Source of the DNA: Chitinophaga barathri
GTDB taxonomy: Bacteria; Bacteroidota; Bacteroidia; Chitinophagales; Chitinophagaceae
DNA length: 64,000 bases
Direction: 5' to 3'
NCBI RefSeq assembly: GCF_003807585.1
Contig: NZ_RMBX01000012.1
Location: forward strand, 1 to 64,000
The position numbers and the translations under genes are program-made. Positions within the stretch are counted from its first letter, which is position 1. The number at the start of each line of letters is the position of its first letter. The notes under the pieces were generated by a model. It was not told where the DNA came from. It saw only the letters and a list, made by a program, of their open reading frames with translations, and searched no databases. Positions 52,978 through 61,242 of the stretch are shown here, one piece after another.

Positions 52978-53436
52978 TTAGAACAACCGGATATCCGGGA
53001 TGATGGGTATCACCTTTACTACTTTCACCAGGTTGTTAAAATCCGGGTACAGCGGGTTGAGGAGGTAATTGAATTCCTGCTGCAACACAGCCGAGCGTAC
53101 TTTGACGGCGAGGTATTGCAGGTCTTTCATCAGCGCGTCCCCTTCTTCTTTCAGCGCTATATTTTCCGTTTCCATCCATTCGGCGGGGAGTTTATCATCC
53201 GGGAAGTGGTAAACGGGAGCCTTGTCGCTTACCTCGATCTCCATGATGAACATATCCGGGGGCATTTCGGACTCATCTACGTGCACGAGGGTTTCCAGCA
53301 TGGCCAGGGAGCGGTTTTCGCTGGCATACAATACAAACGTGCCGGGATTGTTCCAGCGGCCGCCAAACTTAAAGGCGCCCGTGCCGGAAAGGTCCCGCGT
53401 TCTTTCTTCGTTCTGAACGATCCGGTACACCAGCAT
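52978..53436 (-). CDS. RES-domain toxin (NAD+ phosphorylase type)
   Basis: 152 residues, typical RES size. The RES signatures are FKFGGRWNNPG (with Arg27), VLYASENRSLAMLETLVH (Tyr37, Glu48) and a late conserved hydrophobic tail. Characterised RES toxins (MbcT, ParT types) degrade NAD+ or modify a target with ADP-ribose. It lies 3 bp behind its antitoxin gene on the same strand. It is cytoplasmic. Which of the two RES activities it has cannot be told from sequence. Confidence 0.88.
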   Translation of the reverse strand: MLVYRIVQNEERTRDLSGTGAFKFGGRWNNPGTFVLYASENRSLAMLETLVHVDESEMPPDMFIMEIEVSDKAPVYHFPDDKLPAEWMETENIALKEEGDALMKDLQYLAVKVRSAVLQQEFNYLLNPLYPDFNNLVKVVKVIPIIPDIRLF

Positions 53437-53439
53437 ATA

Positions 53440-53949
53440 TCAGGAATAAACGCCTTCTTCCAAACGGCCCAGCACCTGGGTAACGAGTTTGATGCCGGTA
53501 GGGGTGTTCAGCAGGTCGAAGGGCTTTTGATTATTAAGGGCTTTGTTTTCTTTATTGAACCAGCGTGTGACCTTACCAGCATCCTGGAAGATGCCGAAGG
53601 CCATGGCATAAGTGCCGGCAATCTCGTACATATGACTGCTTACATAGTCTTCCAGCTTCTCGTCCTCTTTTTTGCGGATGAGGGTTTTGTAAGACATGTT
53701 CAGCAGCGGGGCCATGAGCGTCATGGGTATATCGAGGAACTGCGAAAAGTGGTCCACCGCGCTTTTGGGGATGCCTTCGTGGAGTATCCTGAATACGTCT
53801 ATGGTGGAAGTGGGCGTTACTTTGATGTAACTCGCCGCTCCCAGCAGGTACCATGTGAACTGGGACACGGAAAAGTTGCCCCTGGCGGTATAAGCCGAGG
53901 CCGGCGCGACGGCGGCCAATGTTTCCTGTTTGTTGTGTCTCCTGATCAT
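53440..53949 (-). CDS. Xre/MbcA/ParS-type antitoxin
   Basis: 169 residues from the ATG at 53949 (MIRRHNKQETLAAV). An Xre-like N-terminal region (about 60-105, LDIPMTLMAPLLNMSYKTL) precedes the MbcA/ParS toxin-binding domain (about 110-169), which ends FDLLNTPTGIKLVTQVLGRLEEG. The family neutralises RES toxins and represses its own operon. An earlier in-frame start at 53976 would place the N-terminus inside the promoter. The first ~30 residues are longer than in many homologues. Confidence 0.88.
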   Translation of the reverse strand: MIRRHNKQETLAAVAPASAYTARGNFSVSQFTWYLLGAASYIKVTPTSTIDVFRILHEGIPKSAVDHFSQFLDIPMTLMAPLLNMSYKTLIRKKEDEKLEDYVSSHMYEIAGTYAMAFGIFQDAGKVTRWFNKENKALNNQKPFDLLNTPTGIKLVTQVLGRLEEGVYS

Positions 53950-53965
53950 TGTGGGTAATTTTACC

Positions 53966-53973
53966 CAAAGGTA
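53966..53973 (-). promoter_or_regulatory. -7 box of the RES/Xre toxin-antitoxin operon
   Basis: TACCTTTG on the minus strand, exact match, 16 bp before the antitoxin ATG. The intervening GGGTAAAATTACCC is a near-perfect palindrome and a good candidate operator for autorepression. Confidence 0.65.
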
Positions 53974-54164
53974 CAATGCATTTTACCTATTTCCAAAACA
54001 TTCCTTTCTTCTCCTTTCTTCCTGAAAACCAGCCGGATACCCTTTGCTGTAGGTTAAATTACAACCGATTAACATATCAATTGCAAGATATGTATCCATA
54101 TTGCTGTAATATTGCCGGGTGAATACGCCTTACCTGTGCAGATTGGTCCACTTAATTTTTACGC

Positions 54165-54674
54165 ATGTTTTTAAAGAAAAGAAACCTGTTGCTCAGCGGT
54201 CTCCTGGTTACCAGCCTTGCGGCCCCGGCACAGAAAGCCCCCAAAAATTACATTAAGAAATTCTCGCCCGTTGCAGTTAACCTCATGAAAGAAACCGGCG
54301 TGCCCGCCAGTGTGATCCTGGGCATCGCTATGCTGGAGTCCGGCAGCGGCACCAGCAAAAACGCCCGCCTCCTTCGGAATCACTTCGGGATCGTGGGCAA
54401 AAACAACCTTGCCAAACGCGGTGAAACTTACCGCAGCGTGTACCGCGAGTATGCCACAGATACCGCCTCTTATCATTCATTCGTGAGGCTGGTGCTGAAA
54501 AGGAAATGGTACCCCGCCATGAAAGGGAACGAGGATTATAACGCCTGGCTGGAGAAGCTGATTCATTCCAATTATTCCTCCGCGGGAAATGTGTGGGTGA
54601 GCCGCGTAAAATCCATGATCCGGAAGTATAAATTATATGAACTGGATGATGAATTAAAGCTGGCAAAACAATAG
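54165..54674 (+). CDS. Glucosaminidase-domain (GH73-like) secreted protein
   Basis: 169 residues with a signal peptide (ends near SLAAPAQ). The GH73-like mannosyl-glycoprotein endo-beta-N-acetylglucosaminidase domain is recognised by ILGIAMLESGSGTS with the likely catalytic Glu, then RNHFGIVG and YHSFVRLVLKRKWY. Such enzymes cleave peptidoglycan glycan strands in the periplasm. It is followed 70 bp later by two SGNH hydrolases and an MBOAT acyltransferase on the same strand, consistent with a wall- or polymer-modification locus. A near-match -7 box (TACCTGTG) lies upstream. Confidence 0.88.
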   Translation: MFLKKRNLLLSGLLVTSLAAPAQKAPKNYIKKFSPVAVNLMKETGVPASVILGIAMLESGSGTSKNARLLRNHFGIVGKNNLAKRGETYRSVYREYATDTASYHSFVRLVLKRKWYPAMKGNEDYNAWLEKLIHSNYSSAGNVWVSRVKSMIRKYKLYELDDELKLAKQ

Positions 54675-54743
54675 ATTTGTATCCGATTTTAAGCGGGGTA
54701 TAACCGGGCCGGGTATACGATTCCGCTTTTGAATATACCGACT

Positions 54744-56108
54744 ATGCCATCCGGAAACAAACATCCCTATCCTTTTATGATAGTGCTGGGCACCCTGCTC
54801 GGCCTTGCCGTGATCTCGCTTGTCAACAATACCATTACCTTCGGCAGTTATACCCTGCGGCCGCTGGATATCCTGGCCGATCTCCGCAGGCAGCAGCCCG
54901 ATGGGGACACGATAACGGTGGCGGCTATACCCGCCGGCGCGGATTCCCTTGAGACGGATTCGGCAGGGATGCACATTCCTAAAGACTTTGCCACTTACAC
55001 CGGGATCCTGGACTACGGTTTCAACGCCGGGGACAAAGGCGCCGGGATGCAATATTTTATGCACGCGCTGAAAGAGCTGAAGACCGGCAGGCGCAAAAAA
55101 GTGCGGATCGCCTATTTCGGGGACTCGATGATAGAAGGCGACCTGATCACGGCGGACCTGCGGGACAGCCTCCAGGCTTATTTCGGCGGGGAAGGCGTGG
55201 GTTTTGTGCCCGCCACTTCCGTGGTATCCGGCTTCCGTACCACCATCAGCCACAGCTTTTCCCCTAACTGGACGGATTATCATTTCCGCAACAACCCGCC
55301 GGCCGGCACTGAGCTGGGCCCTTCCGGCCATGCATTTGTGCCCGCGCCCGAAAGCTGGGTGCGCTACCAGCCGGTGAAACACCACCGCCTGGACCAGTTT
55401 GAAGAAATAAGCCTCCTCTACGGCAGCGGCCACCGGAACATTGTGGTGAACAACAAAAGCCTGGAACTGAACGGCAAGGGCAAGATCAACGCTTATTCCT
55501 TCGTAACGGATTCTTCCCAGAGGTCCCTCACCCTCAAATTCAACAACAACAATCCCGCGCTCTTTTATGGCGTATGTTTCGAAAGCCTGAACGGCATCTT
55601 CCTCGATAATTATTCCTTCCGCGGCATCAGCGGCATAGAGCTGGGCAAGCTCAGCCGCAGCATGTGGGACCAGGTGCAGAGCGTGCGCCCGTACGACCTC
55701 ATTGTACTGCATTACGGTGCCAACGTGCTTTTCCTGCCGGAGAACACCCGGTTTGACTGGTACGAAAAACCGATGGTGAAAGTGGTGGATTCCCTGCGCC
55801 GGTATTTTCCGCATACCTCTATCCTGATCGTAGGTACGGCGGATAAGGCGTACAAGAAAAAAGGCAAATACGTGACCGCGCCCGGTGTAAAAGCGTTGAT
55901 GAAAGTGCAGCACAAGTTTGCGGAAAGCCGCAGCATCGCTTACTGGAACCTCTTTTCGGCTATGGGCGGCGAAGGGGCTATGACGCGCTGGGTGGATACG
56001 GCCATGGCCAATAAAGATTACACGCACTTCAATTTCCGCGGGGCCTCCAAGGTAGGCGCCCTTTTATATAAAGCGATCATGGATGAATATCAGCAGGCGG
56101 ATATGTAA
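54744..56108 (+). CDS. SGNH/GDSL hydrolase-like protein, membrane-anchored
   Basis: 454 residues from the ATG at 54744. One N-terminal membrane helix (about 12-33) is followed by a periplasmic SGNH domain: block I AYFGDSMIEGD, block III LHYGANVLFL and block V DYTHFNFRG. The Ser, Gly/Asn and Asp-His catalytic set is therefore present. Such proteins serve as O-acetyltransferases or esterases for cell-wall or exopolysaccharide sugars, often fed by an MBOAT membrane protein. It overlaps the next SGNH gene by 26 bp. Confidence 0.87.
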   Translation: MPSGNKHPYPFMIVLGTLLGLAVISLVNNTITFGSYTLRPLDILADLRRQQPDGDTITVAAIPAGADSLETDSAGMHIPKDFATYTGILDYGFNAGDKGAGMQYFMHALKELKTGRRKKVRIAYFGDSMIEGDLITADLRDSLQAYFGGEGVGFVPATSVVSGFRTTISHSFSPNWTDYHFRNNPPAGTELGPSGHAFVPAPESWVRYQPVKHHRLDQFEEISLLYGSGHRNIVVNNKSLELNGKGKINAYSFVTDSSQRSLTLKFNNNNPALFYGVCFESLNGIFLDNYSFRGISGIELGKLSRSMWDQVQSVRPYDLIVLHYGANVLFLPENTRFDWYEKPMVKVVDSLRRYFPHTSILIVGTADKAYKKKGKYVTAPGVKALMKVQHKFAESRSIAYWNLFSAMGGEGAMTRWVDTAMANKDYTHFNFRGASKVGALLYKAIMDEYQQADM

Positions 56109-57294
56109 GGGCCTCATATGGTTTTGGTTTTTCACAGGGAGTTGCACGGCGGCATTCGCACAGCGGCATCACCTGTACAACGATACAAGCCTGTACCGGG
56201 TTTATGGCCTGTTGCAGCAAAAAGAAGAGAAAGTGATACCTATCCTTCACCTCGGCGATTCGCATGTGCAGGCGGGATTTTTCCCGAATGCAGTGAGGGA
56301 CAGGCTGCAGGGTGAATTTGGCGATGCGGGCCAAGGCTGGGTGTTTCCCTATAACCTTGCAGGCACCAATGGTCCGGATGATTACCGCTGGAGCAGTTTT
56401 TTCCGCTGGAACGGTGATCGTATGGTGGACCGGAACCTGGGTCAGTGGCCTGGTCCGGGAGGTATCATGATCAGCAGGCAGCAGGGCATGTCGCTGCTTA
56501 CTTTCAGCGGCAAACCCGTAAAATGCCTGAAGCTGTGGTACGAAGGCGGGGAGGGCCTGCCCGAAGCCAACGCCGGAGAAGACCACCCGGCAGCCGGTGA
56601 GGCTATGGTGTATGAAGGTGAGCCGGTGATGGCGGCAAAGGAAGTAAAGGTGTGTATGGATTCGGTGGTGAGCGGCATCAGCCTGAGGTTCCCTTCTATC
56701 AGCCGCTTTTATGGTGCAGTGGCGGAGAATGGAAAGCCTGGCATATTGTATCATGCTATCGGGATCAACGGGGCGCAGTTCTCCCACTACAACCAGTTTG
56801 AGGGGAAGATCACCGCTTCGCAGATGGAAATATTAAAACCTGCGCTGGTGATCATTTCGCTGGGTACGAACGAAGCCTTTGGAGGAATATCCGCAGTGCA
56901 GCTTCGGCAGGAGATCGGGAAGATGATGGAGGTGATGAAAAGCCTTGCGCCGGAAGCGCGTTTTATTTTTACCACCCCGCCATCGGGGATGATGAAAAAA
57001 CGGCAGGTGCCGTATAAAAAGAAGGGCAAAAAACGCACGTATTACCGCGTGAGTTATGTAAAAGTGCCCCAGGCCACCACCCTCCGCGATGCCATGATCA
57101 CCCTGTGCGACGAGAACGGATGGGCGTACTGGGACCTGTACGAGGCGATGAAGGCGGACAAACGGTTTGCCCGCGCCTGGAGCGGGGACCACGTGCATTT
57201 TAACGCCTACGGCTACAACCTGCAAGGGCAGCTGCTGGCCGAAGCCGTCCTGGATTCTTTTCAACAATGGAACAAACAAAAAAGCAAACCATAA
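56083..57294 (+). CDS. SGNH/GDSL hydrolase-like protein, secreted
   Basis: 403 residues with a signal peptide (ends near AAFAQ). The SGNH blocks are LHLGDSHVQAG (Ser60), ISLGTNEAFGG and GDHVHFNAYG (Asp/His pair). It is related in layout to the preceding gene but clearly diverged. Its start lies 26 bp inside the previous gene and its stop is 3 bp before the MBOAT ATG, so the three genes are tightly coupled. It probably takes acetyl groups from the MBOAT protein or removes them from the polymer. Confidence 0.87.
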   Translation: MNISRRICKGLIWFWFFTGSCTAAFAQRHHLYNDTSLYRVYGLLQQKEEKVIPILHLGDSHVQAGFFPNAVRDRLQGEFGDAGQGWVFPYNLAGTNGPDDYRWSSFFRWNGDRMVDRNLGQWPGPGGIMISRQQGMSLLTFSGKPVKCLKLWYEGGEGLPEANAGEDHPAAGEAMVYEGEPVMAAKEVKVCMDSVVSGISLRFPSISRFYGAVAENGKPGILYHAIGINGAQFSHYNQFEGKITASQMEILKPALVIISLGTNEAFGGISAVQLRQEIGKMMEVMKSLAPEARFIFTTPPSGMMKKRQVPYKKKGKKRTYYRVSYVKVPQATTLRDAMITLCDENGWAYWDLYEAMKADKRFARAWSGDHVHFNAYGYNLQGQLLAEAVLDSFQQWNKQKSKP

Positions 57295-57297
57295 CCC

Positions 57298-58782
57298 ATG
57301 TCTTTTGAAAACCTGAAATCGCTGTTGCTCTATAACAAAGAGGAATTGATCCTCTTTAACAGCGCATTTTTCCTGTATTTCTTCGCCACCTTCCTGTTTT
57401 GTTACCAGCTGGCGCGTAAGAACGAAAGGGCCAGGGTATGGGTGTTCACACTGTTTTCCCTTTATTTTTTCTATAAAGCCTGCAACGAATATGTACTGCT
57501 GGTGATCCTTTCCGCCATCGTGGATTTTTACATCAGCAACCGCATCCATACCGAACAAAAGGACATCATCCGCAAACGGCTGCTATGGTTCAGCGTGGTG
57601 ATCAATGTGGGGATGTTGTGTTATTTCAAATACACGAACTTCTTTATACAGATCGTCAACGATGTGACGGCGGGCAACATCAGCCCGGTGAACCTGATCC
57701 TGCCCATCGGTATTTCCTTTTACACTTTCGAGAACCTGAGTTATACCGTGGACGTGTACCGGAAAGAGATCAAACCGGTGGACAAGTTCATGGACTATCT
57801 TTTTTTCCTGTCCTTTTTCCCGAAACTGATGATGGGCCCGATCGTGCGGGCGGCGGACTTTATCCCGCAGATCAGGCAGGCGTATGTGCTGAATATGGAA
57901 GATGTGGGGAAAGGGATGTTCCTGATCATCAGCGGACTGTTCAAAAAAGTGGTGCTCAGCGATTTTATCAACCAGAATTTTGTCCAGTATATTTTTGACG
58001 ACCCTGGGCGTTACTCCGGCCTGGAGTGCCTGTTTGGCGTGTATGCCTATGCGCTGGTGATCTACTGCGATTTCTCCGGTTATTCCGATATGGCCATTGG
58101 TATTGCCCGCTGGGTGGGCTTTAAGCTGCCGCCCAACTTCAATAAACCCTACCAGAGCAGTTCCATTACCGAATTCTGGCGGAGGTGGCATATTTCTTTA
58201 TCGTCCTGGCTGAAGGATTACATCTATATCCCGCTGGGGGGCAACCGCAAGGGCACGTTCCGGCAATATGTCAACCTGTTCCTGACCATGCTGATCGGCG
58301 GCTTCTGGCATGGGGCCAGCTGGAATTTTATCTTCTGGGGCGGCGTACACGGCGGGGCGCTGGGGATAGATAAAATATGGATACAATGGCAGAAAACCCG
58401 TACCTGGATGCGGAGTACGCCTTTGCGGGCGCGTCTCTGGAAAGCCGGCGGGGTACTGTTCACTTTCCACCTGGTTTGTTTCTGCTGGATCTTTTTCAGG
58501 ATGGAGCACTTCAGCGGCGCCTGGGCGCTGCTGCACCAGGTCGTTTTTGAGTTCCAGGGCCACCTGCTGCCGCAGCTGCTGAATGCCTATCCCCAGGTGT
58601 TCACGCTGATGGCTACTGGTTATTTCCTGCATTTCCTGCCCGAGGTGGCGGAAAAGAAGCTGGAGGGCAGGCTCCAGGTAATGCCCGTCTGGGCGTCCGT
58701 GGCCGTAATGATCCTGTTTATCTGGTTCCTGAACGAGGTAAAGACACTGGAGCCGATGATCCCGATCTACTTGCAGTTTTAA
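57298..58782 (+). CDS. MBOAT-family O-acyltransferase (AlgI-like)
   Basis: 494 residues, polytopic, with about ten to twelve membrane helices. The MBOAT signature is WRRWHISLSSWLKDYIYIPLGG, and the catalytic-type histidines are His338 in GFWHGASWN and His351 in GGVHGG. AlgI/PatA-like proteins pass acetyl groups from cytoplasmic donors to periplasmic SGNH partners for O-acetylation of alginate, other polysaccharides or peptidoglycan. It lies 3 bp behind the second SGNH gene. The polymer substrate is not fixed by sequence; a neighbouring glucosaminidase favours peptidoglycan. Confidence 0.92.
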   Translation: MSFENLKSLLLYNKEELILFNSAFFLYFFATFLFCYQLARKNERARVWVFTLFSLYFFYKACNEYVLLVILSAIVDFYISNRIHTEQKDIIRKRLLWFSVVINVGMLCYFKYTNFFIQIVNDVTAGNISPVNLILPIGISFYTFENLSYTVDVYRKEIKPVDKFMDYLFFLSFFPKLMMGPIVRAADFIPQIRQAYVLNMEDVGKGMFLIISGLFKKVVLSDFINQNFVQYIFDDPGRYSGLECLFGVYAYALVIYCDFSGYSDMAIGIARWVGFKLPPNFNKPYQSSSITEFWRRWHISLSSWLKDYIYIPLGGNRKGTFRQYVNLFLTMLIGGFWHGASWNFIFWGGVHGGALGIDKIWIQWQKTRTWMRSTPLRARLWKAGGVLFTFHLVCFCWIFFRMEHFSGAWALLHQVVFEFQGHLLPQLLNAYPQVFTLMATGYFLHFLPEVAEKKLEGRLQVMPVWASVAVMILFIWFLNEVKTLEPMIPIYLQF

Positions 58783-58867
58783 GGGTTTTTCATACTGAGC
58801 ACATTTAAAATCTGAAGTGTATGCAGATTTTTTTACATGCGTATGCACAAACCTGATAATAAGTGAC

Positions 58868-58875
58868 TACCTTTG
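58868..58875 (+). promoter_or_regulatory. -7 box of fabF
   Basis: TACCTTTG, exact match, 31 bp before the fabF ATG at 58907. Confidence 0.65.
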
Positions 58876-58906
58876 CGTCCTAACTTTTGTCTTTAAAGTA
58901 AAACTT

Positions 58907-60169
58907 ATGCGTACTGTTACACTGAGGAGAGTCGTGATAACCGGAATGGGAGCTATCACACCGATCGGTAATGATGTGAACACGTTCTGGAATAATCTGA
59001 AAGCCGGCAAGAGTGGTGCGGGCCCGATAACGAAGTTCGACACCACGGAATTCAAAACGAAATTTGCCTGTGAACTGAAGGGACTGGATATAGAAGCGTT
59101 TATAGAAAAGAAGGAAGCCCGCAAGATGGATACTTTCACGCAATACGCCATGGTGGTAGCGCAGGAAGCGATCCAGAACTGCGGGGTGGACCTGGAGAAG
59201 ATAGACCGCAGCAAGTTTGGCGTGATCTGGGCATCCGGCAACGGCGGTATGCAGACGTTCGAGGACCAGATCGTGGAGTTCACCCAGGCGAACTTTGTAC
59301 CGAAGTTCAGCCCTTTCTTTATACCGAGGCTCATCTCAGACATTGCGGCCGGTCAGATCGCCATTAAATATGGCCTGATGGGCATAAATTACTGTACAGT
59401 ATCCGCCTGCGCATCGTCCAACAGTGCGCTGGTAGACGCTTTCAACTATATCCGCCTCGGCAAGGCCAATATGATCATTGCCGGCGGTTCCGAAGGCCCG
59501 ATCACCCGTGCGGGTATAGCAGGTTTTAATGCCCTCAAGGCGCTTTCCACCCGCAACGACGATGCTTTGCATGCTTCACGCCCCTTCGATAAAGACCGTG
59601 ATGGTTTTGTAATGGGCGAAGGCGCGGGCGCCGTTATCCTGGAAGATTACGATCATGCCATTGCACGCGGTGCCACTATCTACGGAGAAATGGTAGGCGG
59701 CGCGATGAGCTGCGACGCATATCACCTTACCGCCACTCACCCCGAAGGCGTGGGCGCGCAGCTGGGTATGAAAGAAGCGCTGGCGGATGCAGGTCTTTCC
59801 CTCACCGATGTGGATTATATCAACGCACACGCGACCTCTACACCGCTGGGAGATATCAGCGAACTGAAAGCGATCAAAACCCTCTTCGGCGATCATGCAT
59901 CCAAGCTGAATATCAGCGCTACCAAATCCATGACAGGCCACCTGCTGGGAGCTGCCGGCGCGATAGAAGCGATTGCCTGTATCAAAGCCGTGCAGGAAGA
60001 TATCGTACCGCCGACCATCAACACCACTGAGCTGGGCGAAGATATCCCCGCGGGGCTGAACCTCACGCTGGGAGAGGCGCAGAAGCGTACGATCAATGTT
60101 GCGCTGAGCAATACCTTTGGTTTTGGCGGGCACAATGCGATTGCAGCGTTCGCGAAATTCCAGGGATAA
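58907..60169 (+). CDS. fabF: Beta-ketoacyl-ACP synthase II
   Basis: 420 residues from the ATG at 58907 (MRTVTLRRVVITGMG). It condenses malonyl-ACP with acyl-ACP in fatty acid elongation. The nucleophile Cys168 is in TVSACASSNSAL, and the two histidines are in NAHATSTPLGD and KSMTGHLLGAAGA. The length fits the family. An in-frame extension to 58817 includes the promoter and is rejected. acpP, often the neighbour of fabF, is not present, so this may be a stand-alone or additional FabF. It ends at a strong terminator. Confidence 0.94.
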   Translation: MRTVTLRRVVITGMGAITPIGNDVNTFWNNLKAGKSGAGPITKFDTTEFKTKFACELKGLDIEAFIEKKEARKMDTFTQYAMVVAQEAIQNCGVDLEKIDRSKFGVIWASGNGGMQTFEDQIVEFTQANFVPKFSPFFIPRLISDIAAGQIAIKYGLMGINYCTVSACASSNSALVDAFNYIRLGKANMIIAGGSEGPITRAGIAGFNALKALSTRNDDALHASRPFDKDRDGFVMGEGAGAVILEDYDHAIARGATIYGEMVGGAMSCDAYHLTATHPEGVGAQLGMKEALADAGLSLTDVDYINAHATSTPLGDISELKAIKTLFGDHASKLNISATKSMTGHLLGAAGAIEAIACIKAVQEDIVPPTINTTELGEDIPAGLNLTLGEAQKRTINVALSNTFGFGGHNAIAAFAKFQG

Positions 60170-60192
60170 AAAATACGTTTATACGACACTAA

Positions 60193-60225
60193 AAAGGGGT
60201 GGGAATTTAAAACTTCCACCCCTTT
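60193..60225 (+). terminator. Terminator of fabF
   Basis: AAAGGGGTGG (60193-60202) pairs with CCACCCCTTT (60216-60225), followed by a T-rich tail. Confidence 0.88.
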
Positions 60226-60720
60226 ATATTTTTACATATTATCAAATCAAATATCCCGGTTTTTGTACCCGGCGAATGAAAACATTTGCTAATTTTACGT
60301 CCGTTAACCTTAATTCTGAAATGATGTTTTAATTTGTTTGTTAGTGTACCCGCGTACTCACCGTTTTTTATTCAGCACATATTTGCAGATGTTTGTGAAT
60401 GCCTTACCTGGCAAGCGTTTGCGCGCATGTTCACAGGCCGTTTGTGTTTGGCTGTTCAGCAGGATGTAATGCCTTTTCCGGGCCTGATGTACTTTTGCAG
60501 GATACGATTTTCCATGCTCATGATATCCTTTTGCAGAAGACATTTTCATCATTACGATATCCTTTTTTCGGCAGCATCAGGCGTCTTTTACATGCAGTCT
60601 TTGCAAGCGTGTGCATATGGGTGAGTATGCTCCATAATAGATGTATAATGATTCGTTTGTTAAACCCGGCTTGAAGAAGCCATTTGTTAGTCCATTTTTC
60701 TTTAATCTTTTAAACCCCTC
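60226..60720. other. Intergenic stretch with several -7-like boxes, no gene recognised
   Basis: No frame has credible coding character. The exact -7 box TACTTTTG occurs at 60490-60497, and CATATTTG near 60377 is one mismatch away. GATATCCTTTT recurs near 60519 and 60557. A small hairpin (GGCTT-GAA-GAAGCC type) lies near 60668. The layout could hold an untranslated RNA or a long leader of the small lipoprotein gene at 60721, but nothing fixes its limits. Confidence 0.4.
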
Positions 60721-60990
60721 ATGTCAAAAATGAAACATTTGAAAAACGTTCTCCGGCTGACCGCAGCCGCAGTTGTTATGTTAACCGTATCCTGTCAAAC
60801 CCAGCATGAATTAGTAAAACCGATCAAGTACAATTTCCTGGAAAACCTGGACCCGGATTCTGTACTGATCCTTTGCCCGCCGCCTTCCGGCGGCAGCGTG
60901 ACGCAGCAAAGCGGCACCTGGAACGGGAACCTGATACGGTATGGCCAGTCCCTGCAAGTGCAGAAATTACCACAGGTCGATAACAGATAA
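60721..60990 (+). CDS. Small orphan lipoprotein
   Basis: 89 residues with a signal peptide and lipobox LTVSC (Cys about residue 25). The mature part of about 65 residues is Pro/Gly-rich with CPPPSGGSVTQQSG and no recognised domain. The start is ATG at 60721 or 60730 (MKHLKN); the second gives a more conventional signal peptide. No family is recognised. The following gene (61243) is another lipoprotein of unknown function on the same strand. Confidence 0.6.
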   Translation: MSKMKHLKNVLRLTAAAVVMLTVSCQTQHELVKPIKYNFLENLDPDSVLILCPPPSGGSVTQQSGTWNGNLIRYGQSLQVQKLPQVDNR

Positions 60991-61242
60991 CCTATTAAAA
61001 CAGGAGCGGAAGAGTGGTCCTTCTGCTCCTGATATTTAAAAATGAGGGATTGGGCTGTTGATTTTACCGGCCCGCGCTCCGTTTTTGATGCTGTTCCTAT
61101 TTTTTTTGTGCCATGTGTTCCGGATGCGCTATTTTTGTCCTCTATTAACCCCACACCCCTTTTAACTACACCTACACATATTGTTTTCCTGAATTGCCGG
61201 TTCCTTATAACGCGGTACGTATTCACTATTAAACTCCCTGTT

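Noticed and set aside
60334-60674. Two overlapping plus-strand frames of about 90 codons
   Set aside because: Phe/Cys/His-rich composition unlike neighbouring genes, no signal peptide logic or homology; treated as non-coding.
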